A DNA stretch of 60,298 bases from assembly GCF_900021165.1 (NCBI RefSeq), contig NZ_FCOQ01000015.1:1456-61753 (forward strand), in the 5' to 3' direction. The DNA is from Paenibacillus phocaeensis (GTDB taxonomy: Bacteria > Bacillota > Bacilli > Paenibacillales > Paenibacillaceae). The notes beneath the pieces were generated by a model. The model made no database searches and had not been told where the DNA came from. It saw nothing but the letters and a program-made list of their open reading frames with translations. Below are positions 19,736 to 28,886 of this stretch, piece by piece. Numbering within the stretch: the first letter of the stretch is position 1; each line of letters starts with the position of its first letter. The translations under genes and the position numbers were made by a program.

Positions 19736-21472
19736 TTGAACGAAAAATTGCGACCGGGTAAAGCCAAACGGGGGAAAGTGCTGCCCATCTCGATGGATGC
19801 GGGTTTTTTCTTCGAGAGAGCCGTCTCTTCGTTGGACCGTTATCGCTATGACAAGGCATTAAAATATTTTCGCAAAGCCGTAGAATACGAGCCGAGCAAC
19901 CCGGTGAATCACTGCAATATGGCCGGCATTTTATCGGAAATGGGAGATTACGAAGCTTCCAATGAGGTGCTGCAGACCGTATTGGAAGAGATCGACCCGG
20001 CTATGACGGAATGTTATTTCTACATGGCGAACAACTACGCCAATATGGATATGTTCGAAGCGGCCGAGGAAGCGCTCGTTAATTATTTGGAGCAGGATGA
20101 GCACGGCCAGTTTCTGAGCGAAGCCGAAGAGATGATCGACTTGCTGCAATACGAGCTCGATCGTCCGACCAAGCTGAAGAGCATTAAGTCGCGGCACGGG
20201 GTTTATGAGCATGATCAGGCGCGCGCGCTGCTGGAGGAAGGCAAATTCGCCCAAGCGGTCAAAATGCTGGAGGAGCTGGTGCGGAACCGTCCGGATTTCC
20301 TTGCGGCCCGCAACAACCTGGCCTTGGGATATTACTACCTGGGGTTGTTTCGCAAAGCGATGGATACCGTGGGAGAGGTGCTTGCGCAGGATCCCGGGAA
20401 TTTGCACGGCTTGTGCAACTTGGCGATTTTTTATCAGCATGAGGGGAACCGTGAGGCGCTGGAGGAATTGGCCAGGCGATTGGAGAATATCATTCCCTTC
20501 CATCAGGAACATGTGTTCAAGCTGGCGACCACGATGGGGATTTTGGGCCGTCACGATGCGGCCTTCGGCCACTTCAAACGGTTGCTGCGGGGCGATGAGA
20601 CGAACTTTGATGCCAGTCTTTATCACTATGCGGCAGTAGCGGCATACCATACCGGGCGGCAATCTGAAGCGGAGCAGCTATGGAATACGGCGAAAAGGCT
20701 GGACCCCGGTTCAAGCGTGCCGGACTATTATTTGAATTATCTGGCCCGAGAGCGGGAGCATCCGGAAGCCGGGCCGTTTACGGTAAATTATCAATACCTG
20801 CTGCCGTTCGAAGAGCAAATGAAGCACTGGGAGCTTTCGGATGAGGGCATCCCGACCGAATTGAAGGAGAATCCGCTGGTTCGCTCCTCGTTCTTCTGGG
20901 CCCTGCGCCACGGGGATACGAAGACGAAGCTTCAGGTGATTCAGGCGCTGGGCCTGATTGCTGACCGGGAGGTCGAGGAGGCGCTGCAAGCCTTCTTGCT
21001 GGAGCCGGATGAAGATGCTTACCTGAAGGAAATGGCGCTGTTCGTGCTCCGGAATCTCGGCGTGAATGAGCCGCTGCCCGTACGCTCCGGCGGGACGACA
21101 ACCCTGGTTGATCCCAGCCGCGTGACGACGGAGTTGCCGGTATGGCGCAGCGAATGGCAGGCGGTGGTAGATCTGGCTCTGGAGCGAATGAAGCGGAGCT
21201 TCGATCTGCAGCAGCAGCATGATATGGAGACGTTGTGGGCGGAATTTCTCACCCGCTTGTATCCGGATACGCCGGCGGTCTCCCATTTGGAGGGTTGGGC
21301 TGCGGCGCTCGAGTATTTGACGGGCAAAATGCACGGCCAATCCGTCACCTACGAACAGGTGGCGCAGAAATACAATATTTCGGCTTCAACGGCGCGCCGT
21401 TATGTTCAACGCGTGGATGAAGTGTGCGGGGTGAAGGAGAAGATCGCAGCGATTTTTCCTTCGGTTCAATAG
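19736..21472 (+). CDS. TPR-repeat protein with C-terminal helix-turn-helix, YvcD-like
   Basis: The 578-residue cytoplasmic protein has tetratricopeptide repeats from about residue 28 to 330 (for example DKALKYFRKAVEYEPSN and FRKAMDTVGEVLAQDPGN). A segment of HEAT-like helices follows, and a C-terminal helix-turn-helix near 540-565 contains VTYEQVAQKYNISASTARR. The TTG at 19736 is chosen because AAGGAGGTG (19721-19729) stands six bases upstream; the frame is open farther up without similarity. B. subtilis has the TPR protein YvcD next to trxB. The function is unknown; the HTH suggests a protein-sensing regulator. Confidence 0.83.
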   Translation: MNEKLRPGKAKRGKVLPISMDAGFFFERAVSSLDRYRYDKALKYFRKAVEYEPSNPVNHCNMAGILSEMGDYEASNEVLQTVLEEIDPAMTECYFYMANNYANMDMFEAAEEALVNYLEQDEHGQFLSEAEEMIDLLQYELDRPTKLKSIKSRHGVYEHDQARALLEEGKFAQAVKMLEELVRNRPDFLAARNNLALGYYYLGLFRKAMDTVGEVLAQDPGNLHGLCNLAIFYQHEGNREALEELARRLENIIPFHQEHVFKLATTMGILGRHDAAFGHFKRLLRGDETNFDASLYHYAAVAAYHTGRQSEAEQLWNTAKRLDPGSSVPDYYLNYLAREREHPEAGPFTVNYQYLLPFEEQMKHWELSDEGIPTELKENPLVRSSFFWALRHGDTKTKLQVIQALGLIADREVEEALQAFLLEPDEDAYLKEMALFVLRNLGVNEPLPVRSGGTTTLVDPSRVTTELPVWRSEWQAVVDLALERMKRSFDLQQQHDMETLWAEFLTRLYPDTPAVSHLEGWAAALEYLTGKMHGQSVTYEQVAQKYNISASTARRYVQRVDEVCGVKEKIAAIFPSVQ

Positions 21473-21581
21473 TTTGCGGGTAAAGCAGGCCCAACTTGGG
21501 GAAAATTTGATGGAGCATCTATTCCTTACATAGGAATCGGCGGGTCGATCTATTTCCTAGCAACCAAGGAGGTACGAACGT

Positions 21582-22538
21582 ATGCACAAAGTATTGGTGA
21601 TCGGAACTGGGCCGGCTGGACTGACGGCGGCGATCTATTTGGCGCGGGCTAATCTCAGCCCGGTTGTCATCGAGGGTCTGGAGCCCGGCGGACAATTGAC
21701 GACGACAACGGAAGTGGAGAACTTCCCGGGTTTTCCGGAGGGAATTATGGGGCCCGAGTTGATGGACAATATGCGCAAGCAGGCGGAACGTTTTGGCGCT
21801 GAATTTCGGAACGGCTGGGTTGAGCGGGTCGATTTCACGCAGCGGCCGTTCCAGGTGACGCTGGAAGGCGGTCAGGTGCTGGAGTCCGAAACGGTGATCT
21901 TGTCGACGGGGGCTTCGGCCAAGTATCTGGGCATTCCGGGTGAGCAGGAGAATGTGGGCCGGGGGGTTAGCACTTGTGCAACCTGCGACGGCTTCTTCTT
22001 CCGCGGCAAAAAACTCCTCGTCGTTGGAGGCGGCGACTCCGCGATGGAGGAAGCCAACTTCCTGACGCGATTCGCGACCGAGGTGACGATCGTGCATCGC
22101 CGGGAGGAACTGCGCGCCTCGAAAATCATGCAGGACCGCGCCAAGTCCAACGAGAAAATCCGCTGGGCGCTGAACCGCACGCCGCTGGAAGTGGTGACGG
22201 AGTACGGCGGCAAAGTGAAGGGCCTGAAGGTGCGGAACAATGCCGGGGACCAAGAGGAGCTGCTGGAAGCCGACGGGGTGTTCGTGGCGATTGGCCATAC
22301 GCCGAACACGAAGTTCCTGGGCGGCGCGGTTGCCACCGATGAACACGGCTACATCGTCGTGAAGCCAGGGACAACGGAGACGAACGTGCCCGGCGTATTC
22401 GCCTGCGGGGACGTGCAGGATACGCGTTATCGCCAGGCGATCACTGCGGCCGGGTCCGGGTGTATGGCGGCGATGGACTGCGAGAAGTTCCTGGAAGGCA
22501 GCATGGTGCATGATTGGAGCGGCCCGACGGGGAGTTGA
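21582..22538 (+). CDS. trxB: Thioredoxin reductase
   Basis: TrxB passes electrons from NADPH through FAD to thioredoxin. The 318-residue protein has the FAD-binding [10 protein letters not shown] (8-17), the redox pair Cys132/Cys135 in CATC, the nucleotide-binding [10 protein letters not shown], and HRR after the second beta strand, which indicates NADPH. The second FAD motif is [18 protein letters not shown] precedes the ATG. Gene order TPR protein-trxB agrees with B. subtilis, but rapZ does not follow until 43.5 kb. Confidence 0.96.
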   Translation: MHKVLVIGTGPAGLTAAIYLARANLSPVVIEGLEPGGQLTTTTEVENFPGFPEGIMGPELMDNMRKQAERFGAEFRNGWVERVDFTQRPFQVTLEGGQVLESETVILSTGASAKYLGIPGEQENVGRGVSTCATCDGFFFRGKKLLVVGGGDSAMEEANFLTRFATEVTIVHRREELRASKIMQDRAKSNEKIRWALNRTPLEVVTEYGGKVKGLKVRNNAGDQEELLEADGVFVAIGHTPNTKFLGGAVATDEHGYIVVKPGTTETNVPGVFACGDVQDTRYRQAITAAGSGCMAAMDCEKFLEGSMVHDWSGPTGS

Positions 22539-22601
22539 GCATGGGGGCATGCCGGCCGGCGGTTGGAGACGGACTTCACTCGGACCCTGGCTTGCCTCGA
22601 A

Positions 22602-22767
22602 ATAGCGGTAAAAAATCGTCGTATTTGGACGATAAGGCAGGTTTCGGCGGAAATAAGGTGATTTTATAACGCTATTGTTCGGTGTTTGCAGGATCCCCCC
22701 CAAACACCGAGCAATAGCGTTACTTTTTGCCCGAATTAGGCGAAATAGAGTGAATCTATCACCAATA
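22602..22767. repeat. Four-module intergenic element, copy C (variant)
   Basis: Modules of 24 bp begin at 22602 and 22653 (forward, 51 bp apart) and 22713 (inverted). A weak fourth lies at 22744, out of the usual spacing. The two central modules extend into a 21-base inverted repeat with one mismatch (22671-22691 and 22701-22721), giving a strong hairpin around a C-rich loop. The remaining gap up to the promoter at 22819 shows no gene. Confidence 0.7.
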
Positions 22768-22818
22768 TCATTCGAAGGAACGGCCGAATCTTGCGATGGG
22801 GTCCTAGGTGATGTCTAC

Positions 22819-22847
22819 TTGTATATTCCATGCGTTCTCGCTAAAAT
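22819..22847 (+). promoter_or_regulatory. Probable promoter of the RpiR-family regulator
   Basis: TTGTAT (22819-22824) and TAAAAT (22842-22847) are 17 bases apart and lie 85 bases before the TTG start at 22932. Confidence 0.6.
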
Positions 22848-22931
22848 AAACAGCAGAAGGAAACAATCTTCCAAACCATGTAAAGATGAAGATTATATTC
22901 TATCGATTGCCGACGGAAAGGAGATCTGCGC

Positions 22932-23792
22932 TTGCTGACCGTACAAGGAATGGGCAAAACTTTGCTGAATATACAGAGCCATCTGAACGGACTTACCAAA
23001 GCGGAGCAGAAAGTGGCGCAATATATTTTGGATAACGCTTCGGATATTATGTACCACTCGGTAACCGAACTGGCGGAAAAGGCCGAAGTCGGAGAAACGA
23101 CGGTGCTGCGCTTATGCCGGAAACTGAAATATCAGGGGTTTCAAGATTTTAAATTATCACTGGCGCAAGATATGGTGAAACCGATCGATCATTTGCATCA
23201 AGAAGTTACCGAGGAGGACGATTCCGCCGCATTAAACGAGAAAATTATCGCGAACCATATCCGCACCTTGGAGCAGACGAGAGAACTGGCCGTGTCGGAG
23301 CAGCTAAGCCTGGCCATTGAGGCGCTGTACCGGGCCCGGTGCATCTGCTTTTTCGGCGTAGGTTCATCCGGGTTGACGGCCATGCAGGCAGCACACAGTT
23401 TCTCCAGAATCGGCAAACAAAGCAGCGCCAAGACGGACACGCACTTTCAGGCTATGGAAGCGGCTCTGATGACTCCGGACGATGTGGCAGTCGGCATCTC
23501 GATTTCCGGCAGTACGAAGGATACGATCGAAAACCTGACGTTGGCCAAAAAGGCGGGCGCCACCATCGTCGCCATCACAAGCAACGCCCGCTCGCCGATC
23601 ACCAAAGTGGCGGATATCGTGTTATTGATGATCGCCCGCGAGAATCCGCTGCAGGGCAGCTCGCTTTCCGCCAAAATATCGCAACTGGCCGTCATCGATA
23701 TTCTGAATGTCGCCGTCTCGTTGAAAATGAAAGAAACCGCGCTGAGATATAGAGAGATCATGGCTAAGGCCATATCCGAGAAATTGTTTTAA
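22932..23792 (+). CDS. RpiR-family transcriptional regulator (HTH + SIS)
   Basis: This 286-residue protein has an N-terminal RpiR helix-turn-helix (about 8-80; VTELAEKAEVGETTVLRLCR) and a sugar-phosphate-binding SIS domain (about 125-260; FFGVGSSGLTAMQAAHSF and GISISGSTKDTIE). Such regulators respond to phosphorylated sugars, often amino-sugar phosphates. AAAGGAG stands eight bases before the TTG start, whereas the first ATG lies 18 bases into the gene. It is followed by a terminator and then the sugar importer with nanE and a ROK kinase, so ManNAc-6-P or GlcNAc-6-P is a reasonable but unproven ligand. Confidence 0.9.
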   Translation: MLTVQGMGKTLLNIQSHLNGLTKAEQKVAQYILDNASDIMYHSVTELAEKAEVGETTVLRLCRKLKYQGFQDFKLSLAQDMVKPIDHLHQEVTEEDDSAALNEKIIANHIRTLEQTRELAVSEQLSLAIEALYRARCICFFGVGSSGLTAMQAAHSFSRIGKQSSAKTDTHFQAMEAALMTPDDVAVGISISGSTKDTIENLTLAKKAGATIVAITSNARSPITKVADIVLLMIARENPLQGSSLSAKISQLAVIDILNVAVSLKMKETALRYREIMAKAISEKLF

Positions 23793-23823
23793 ATTGGACA
23801 ACACTAGCGAAAAGAAGTTGGAA

Positions 23824-23847
23824 GAGCCCGTTTTCGGGTTCTTTTTT
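23824..23847 (+). terminator. Terminator after the RpiR-family gene
   Basis: GAGCCCG and CGGGTTC pair with one G-U around a short T-rich loop, followed by six T residues. Confidence 0.9.
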
Positions 23848-23885
23848 GTGTGCACAGAATTTAATCTAGGAAAAATCTTTTATTT

Positions 23886-23915
23886 TATAATAAAATAGTG
23901 GATATATTCTCCACT
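23886..23915 (+). promoter_or_regulatory. -10 box and palindromic operator before the amino-sugar cluster
   Basis: TATAAT (23886-23891) lies just before a perfect inverted repeat AGTGGA-N7-TCCACT (23897-23915). The repeat covers the expected transcription start and is a good candidate for binding the adjacent RpiR-family protein. A -35 hexamer is not clear. Confidence 0.5.
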
Positions 23916-24089
23916 CGATGCTACAATGGACGTGCAACGAGAGGAAAATGCATGCAGGAATCATTCATTCTTGGTAAGGCATTGCGGCCATTTTGCAAGC
24001 GTTTTCTTTGCGCGAATGGCCGGGTGAGATCCATGGCATTTCTTCTCTCGGTTACAACCAACACATTGCGTACAGAAAGGATGAGGGGC

Positions 24090-25391
24090 ATGAGCTTTAG
24101 AGGAAAAAGATGGATTTCACTACTCCTGGCGTCAATCCTGATCGCAGGTCTATTGGCGGCATGCGGATCGAAATCTTCGGATGGAGAGGCTGCCAAGAAC
24201 GGGGACGGCGGGGAAAAGAAAGCGGAGGAACAAGTCACGGTAGAGTTCTGGACCATTTCTTTGCAGCCTACCTTTAACGATTATTTCGACAAGCTGATTG
24301 CAGATTACGAAACGCAGCATCCGAACGTCAAAATCGACTGGAAGGACTTCCCTTACGATGCCGTGCTCAATAAATTAATGACCAGCATCGCAGGCGGGGA
24401 AGCGCCGGATGTGGTAAACCTCAACACGGAATTTGCCAATCAAATGGGAAGCAAGGACGCGTTGGTCGATTTTAACCAAGAGCTGACGGCGGAGCAAAAA
24501 GCGGCCTATTTCCCGGGCATCTATTCTTCGACGGAGATGAACGACAAAGCGTTTGCCCTTCCTTGGTACACCGCTTTGCCGGTTCTGTTCCTCAATAAGG
24601 ATTTGGTGGAGAAAGCGGGGCTCGATCCAAGCACCCCTCCGGCGACGAAAGAGGAGCTCAACGCATGGGGCCGTCAAATCAGAGAAAAAACCGGCGCCTA
24701 CGGCTACATCTTCACGATGGAAGCGCGTACCCTCTTGGAAGAAAATTTGCCTTTCCTGACCGACGACTATAAGAAAGCCGCTTTCAATACGCCGGACGTC
24801 GAGGAATACATTAACGAAAATGTAGAACTGTTAAAAGAAGGCGTCATTCCAAAGGACATCATCAACTACGACAAGCAAGTCCAATACTTTGCCAGTGAAC
24901 AAGTGGCCATGTCCTTGTCCAGTTCCCCGTTTATCAACAAAATCAAAACGGCGGCGCCGGACGTTTACAACAAAATGGTCGCCGTACCGAGCCCGGTTGG
25001 CAAAGCGGGCATCCGCTACTCCAACACGATGAACCTCGTCGTGCCCGCAGCGACGTCGCATAAGAAAGAAGCGGTCGACTTCGCCGTATTCGTCACCAAT
25101 GCAGCCAATCAACTGGAGTTCTCCAAGGTCGCCAACACCTTGCCTTCGACGGTGGAAAGCGCCAAAGACCCGTTTTTCGCGGAAAACGACGGTACCGTGG
25201 AAGGCGTAGCCAAGACCGTATCTGCGGTCAGCTTGGACAAAGCCGAAGATTTCTACCTTGGGATTGAGAACGCAAACGATGTGAATCAGGCCGTCACAAA
25301 GGCTTTACAGATCATCTACTTGAACGATGGCGACGTGAAAAAAGAATTGGCGGAAGCGGAGAAAGAAGTCAATCGGATTTTGGGTAATTAA
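24090..25391 (+). CDS. Sugar ABC transporter substrate-binding lipoprotein
   Basis: The 433-residue protein is an extracellular solute-binding protein of the carbohydrate (CUT1) type. It has a signal peptide, and the lipobox LAAC puts the lipid on Cys25. The mature part has the family features VEFWTISLQPTFNDYFDKLI and PDVVNLNTEF. The ATG at 24090 follows AAAGGATG; the open frame continues upstream without a signal peptide. It is the first structural gene of the RpiR-adjacent cluster. The neighbouring nanE and kinase genes suggest an N-acetylmannosamine-containing ligand, which is inference. Confidence 0.9.
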   Translation: MSFRGKRWISLLLASILIAGLLAACGSKSSDGEAAKNGDGGEKKAEEQVTVEFWTISLQPTFNDYFDKLIADYETQHPNVKIDWKDFPYDAVLNKLMTSIAGGEAPDVVNLNTEFANQMGSKDALVDFNQELTAEQKAAYFPGIYSSTEMNDKAFALPWYTALPVLFLNKDLVEKAGLDPSTPPATKEELNAWGRQIREKTGAYGYIFTMEARTLLEENLPFLTDDYKKAAFNTPDVEEYINENVELLKEGVIPKDIINYDKQVQYFASEQVAMSLSSSPFINKIKTAAPDVYNKMVAVPSPVGKAGIRYSNTMNLVVPAATSHKKEAVDFAVFVTNAANQLEFSKVANTLPSTVESAKDPFFAENDGTVEGVAKTVSAVSLDKAEDFYLGIENANDVNQAVTKALQIIYLNDGDVKKELAEAEKEVNRILGN

Positions 25392-25451
25392 TAGGTTGGC
25401 TTGGGCAGGCTTGTCCTGCTCAAGCTATTTATAAAGGCAGGTGAAACAGGC

Positions 25452-26345
25452 ATGAAACCCCTTTTGTCCAGGCTCGGCAAATCCGAAGCATCCGCCGCTT
25501 GGCTTTTTATGGCGCCCGGTTTGATTTTGCTGGCCCTGTTCGTTTTTTGGCCGATTGTTTACAGCATCCCGCTGGCCCTGACGAATTATTCCGTCATCGG
25601 CAAAACGGAGTTTGTCGGATTTGAGAATTTCATAGCAGCCTTTCAAGACCGGAACTTTATTGCATCGCTGATCAACTCGTTGCTTTATGTAATCGTCGTG
25701 CCGTTTATCCAACTGTTCTCCATTCTTATGGCGATTTTAGTCAATAGCAACGTGAAAGGAATCAAGTTGTTTCGTACTGCCTATTACATCCCCGTTGTGA
25801 CCTCTATGGTCGCGGTTGCACTCATTTGGGGATGGCTGCTGAACCAGAACGGCGTCGTGAACTACGTGCTGTCGAGCGTAGGGTTGATGCAGGAGCGGAT
25901 TACCTGGTTGTCCAACCAGCATACGGCGCTGTGGACGCTGATGTTCATTACGATGTGGAAGGGCCTTGGATACTATATGATGATTTATTTGGCCGGACTG
26001 CAGTCCATTCCGAAAGATATGGTGGAGGCGGCGATGATCGACGGGGCGAACCGGTGGCAGTCGATTCGTAAAGTGACGATTCCGCTGTTGAAGCCGTATG
26101 TGTTTTTCTGCTCGCTCATTTCGTTAATGGCTGCGATCCGCGTCTTCGATGAAGTATTCGTCCTGACGCAAGGCGGACCGGGAAACGTTACCTTAACGTC
26201 CAGTTTATATATCTATCAGCAAGGCTTCCAAAAGTTCAATTTTGGCTACTCTTCGGCACTTGGCCTCGTTGTCAGCGTGATGATTGCTGCGCTCAGCGTG
26301 ATCGTCTTCAGATTCAACCGGAAAGGCGGTGTCAATCCATATTAG
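25452..26345 (+). CDS. Sugar ABC transporter permease (MalF type)
   Basis: This 297-residue integral membrane protein has six predicted hydrophobic segments. The EAA loop that contacts the ATPase lies near residues 195-215 (VEAAMIDGANRWQSIRKVTI). The ATG at 25452 follows AGGCAGGTG. It pairs with the next gene to form the membrane channel of the importer. No ATPase gene lies in this operon, as with CUT1 systems that share MsmX. Confidence 0.92.
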   Translation: MKPLLSRLGKSEASAAWLFMAPGLILLALFVFWPIVYSIPLALTNYSVIGKTEFVGFENFIAAFQDRNFIASLINSLLYVIVVPFIQLFSILMAILVNSNVKGIKLFRTAYYIPVVTSMVAVALIWGWLLNQNGVVNYVLSSVGLMQERITWLSNQHTALWTLMFITMWKGLGYYMMIYLAGLQSIPKDMVEAAMIDGANRWQSIRKVTIPLLKPYVFFCSLISLMAAIRVFDEVFVLTQGGPGNVTLTSSLYIYQQGFQKFNFGYSSALGLVVSVMIAALSVIVFRFNRKGGVNPY

Positions 26346-26348
26346 TGG

Positions 26349-27188
26349 ATGGGTGATATGAGAAGAAAAGCGTACCGTTTCGCGAAGTTAACGCTGTTGT
26401 ACCTCGGTTTGATTCTGTTCGCCATTTTTATGATGGGGCCGTTTTTGTGGCTGCTTAGCGTATCGCTGATGCCCGGCAAGAATGTATTCAGCTTTCCGCC
26501 GGCGATTTTTCCCACCTATGTCGATTTTGACAATTACGTTCAAGTGTGGAATTACATGAACTTCCCGCAATATTTATGGAATACGCTCGTGATGGCCTTA
26601 ATGGGCGTCGTCATGAATATCTTCTTCTCCTGCTTGACGGCCTATCCGCTTGCCGTGTTCCGCTTTAAAGGCCGGGATCTCGTGTTTACGCTATTGGTGG
26701 CGACGATGATCATCCCTGCCGCAGCCGGTATGGTCGTTAACTATTTAACGGTGAAGGGGCTTGGCTTGATGGGCGGGTTTCTCGCGGTCGTGCTTCCATC
26801 GGGGATTACGGTATTCAATGTGTTCTTAATGAGACAGGCGTTTATGGGCATGCCGCACGAATTGCGCGATTCCGGCAAAGTGGACGGCGCCGGCGAGTTT
26901 CGCATTTGGTTGCAATTGGCGCTGCCGATCGTCAAACCGGCGATTGCCGTCATCGGCTTGTTGGAGTTTATGGCGATGTGGAACAACTTCCTCTGGCCGA
27001 TGATCGTGCTGAACGATACGAGTCAATATCCGATTGCCTCCGCGCTCAGTTTTCTAAACGGACAGTTCGCCTACAATTTCGGTTGGATCGCCGCAGGAAC
27101 CGTGATCTCGGTTATACCGATCATTGTGGTGTTCTTATTTACGCAGCGTTATTACATGGAAGGCATTTCCGGAGCGGTCAAGGGTTAA
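26349..27188 (+). CDS. Sugar ABC transporter permease (MalG type)
   Basis: This 279-residue protein is the second channel subunit, with six hydrophobic segments and an EAA loop (RDSGKVDGAGEFRIWLQLAL) in which Asp replaces the usual Glu-Ala start. It begins three bases after the previous stop. Two ATG codons, at 26349 and 26358, compete, and neither has a strong ribosome binding site, so translational coupling is likely. Confidence 0.9.
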   Translation: MGDMRRKAYRFAKLTLLYLGLILFAIFMMGPFLWLLSVSLMPGKNVFSFPPAIFPTYVDFDNYVQVWNYMNFPQYLWNTLVMALMGVVMNIFFSCLTAYPLAVFRFKGRDLVFTLLVATMIIPAAAGMVVNYLTVKGLGLMGGFLAVVLPSGITVFNVFLMRQAFMGMPHELRDSGKVDGAGEFRIWLQLALPIVKPAIAVIGLLEFMAMWNNFLWPMIVLNDTSQYPIASALSFLNGQFAYNFGWIAAGTVISVIPIIVVFLFTQRYYMEGISGAVKG

Positions 27189-27236
27189 CCGCGATCCCAG
27201 GATCATAAGTCGAGGAGGTCAGGAGGCTGAGGTTGC

Positions 27237-28778
27237 GTGAAGAAAATCATTTACGTTCCATTGGACGAACGTCCTTGCAACTACGAATTTCCGGCGCTGC
27301 TTGCCGAGGGCACCGATTATGCCGTCGTGCGTCCGGATTTGAGCAGGATGGGGCTCAAGAAGCGTCCCGGAGATATCGAGAAATTGTGGGCGTGGTTATT
27401 TGAGCAGGCGCGCGATGCGGACGGGGCGATTATTGCCTTGGACACTTTGTTGTACGGCGGAATTATCCCCTCGCGGCTGCACCGGCTAACGGCGAAGCAA
27501 TGTGAAGAGCGATTGGAGCAGGTTCGCAGGTTGAAGCAAATCAATCCTTCCTTGCAGCTCTTCGCGTTTCAACTCATCATGCGTTGCCCGCGGTACTCCA
27601 GCAGCGACGAAGAACCGGATTATTACGAAGATTGGGGCGAGGAGATATTTAGGCGCGGCTATATCCGTCATCGCCTGGCGCTTGGCGTCGCGACGGAGGA
27701 TGAACAAAGCGAATTGCGGCGGATCGAGGCGGTTTTGCCCGAGGAGGTATGGCGGGAATATACGGAGCGCCGCGCCGTCAATTTGGCGGCGAACAAACGG
27801 GCGATTGAATTGGTGAAAGACCGGGCCATTGATTTCATGGTCATTCCGCAGGATGATTCGGCCCCTTATGGCCTGACCGCGATCGATCAGCAGGAGGTCC
27901 GGGAACGAGTCAAGGCATGCCATCAGCAATTATCCGTATATATGTATCCGGGAGCCGACGAAGCGGGCTGCACATTGCTTGCGCGCATGATCAACCGTTT
28001 TGAGGGGCGAAAGCCGCGGGTGCATGTCCATTTTTCCAGCGTGCAAGGCCCGTTTGTTACGCCTTTATATGAAGACCGTGTATTATACGAATCCGTCAAA
28101 TATCAAATCATGGCGGCCGGAGGGCTGATGACGTCTTCCCTCGCCGAAGCGGATATGGCGCTTTGCCTCAACACGCCCGGCGAAAGCATGATGGAAGCGG
28201 GCAACCAAAGCCAACCTCATCCGGGGTATCAAGTCTACCGGAACATTGTCGAACTGGTCGAGATGGCCGACGATATCGTTCGCCGGCTCGGCAAGCCCTG
28301 CGTCATCGCGGATATCGCCTATGCCAACGGAGCCGATCTGGAACTGCTGCAGTTGCTTCGCGACAAGAAGCTGCTGTTCGGATTGGCCGGGTATGCAGGC
28401 TGGAATACAAGCTCCAACACGCTTGGAACCTGCATTGCGCAGGGAATGATTTATGCCGTTTACGGCGATACGCCGCAGCATCGCGATTTCCTGTCGCTGC
28501 GGTATGTTGAAGACGGCGGCTATTGCGCCTTTGTGCGCAGAGACGTAACCGATCGCGTACTGCCTGAGATGGGACTCGATTATTTCGCCGTCGACGGCCA
28601 GAGAGGTCGTGTCGCGGAGCGGGTTCGAGCGGAATTGAACCGTTTTATCGAAACCCGCTTGCATGACGACGAGGACGAATACGAGATCGTGATCGACGAT
28701 TGCTATATGCCTTGGAGCCGGATGTTCGAGGTTGGATTGAAAACGCAGGTGCGCAATAAAAAGAAAGGCAAGGGATAG
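27237..28778 (+). CDS. DUF4127 family protein
   Basis: This 513-residue cytoplasmic protein without a signal peptide or membrane segment matches the DUF4127 family. It opens with IIYVPLDERPCNYEFP, has ALDTLLYGGIIPSRLH near residue 70, and carries conserved PQDDSAPYG, ADIAYANGAD and AGWNTSSNTLGT segments. The many conserved Asp, Asn and Arg residues suggest an enzyme, but I know of no assigned reaction. The GTG start at 27237 follows AGGAGG. It sits between the importer and nanE in one operon, so it probably acts on the imported amino-sugar compound. Confidence 0.88.
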   Translation: MKKIIYVPLDERPCNYEFPALLAEGTDYAVVRPDLSRMGLKKRPGDIEKLWAWLFEQARDADGAIIALDTLLYGGIIPSRLHRLTAKQCEERLEQVRRLKQINPSLQLFAFQLIMRCPRYSSSDEEPDYYEDWGEEIFRRGYIRHRLALGVATEDEQSELRRIEAVLPEEVWREYTERRAVNLAANKRAIELVKDRAIDFMVIPQDDSAPYGLTAIDQQEVRERVKACHQQLSVYMYPGADEAGCTLLARMINRFEGRKPRVHVHFSSVQGPFVTPLYEDRVLYESVKYQIMAAGGLMTSSLAEADMALCLNTPGESMMEAGNQSQPHPGYQVYRNIVELVEMADDIVRRLGKPCVIADIAYANGADLELLQLLRDKKLLFGLAGYAGWNTSSNTLGTCIAQGMIYAVYGDTPQHRDFLSLRYVEDGGYCAFVRRDVTDRVLPEMGLDYFAVDGQRGRVAERVRAELNRFIETRLHDDEDEYEIVIDDCYMPWSRMFEVGLKTQVRNKKKGKG

Positions 28779-28796
28779 GAGAAGAAATGAACAACG

Positions 28797-28886
28797 GAAA
28801 TGAAACATACAGACAGCAAGGGAATAAAACGTTAGCGGAAGAGGTGGATTTCCATGAACCGACAGCCGCTGTTTGAACGCATTCGC
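28797..28886 (+). CDS. Possible short upstream ORF before nanE (29 codons)
   Basis: ATG at 28797 has a good AGGAG seven bases upstream and reads 29 codons to a TGA at 28884-28886, overlapping the first 33 bases of nanE in another frame. The peptide is hydrophilic and unrecognised. It could serve translational coupling between the DUF4127 gene and nanE, or be chance. Confidence 0.3.

Noticed and set aside
22675..22938. 87-codon open frame across element C and the RpiR promoter
   Set aside because: It is made of repeat-element sequence and promoter DNA, with no similarity and no ribosome binding site.
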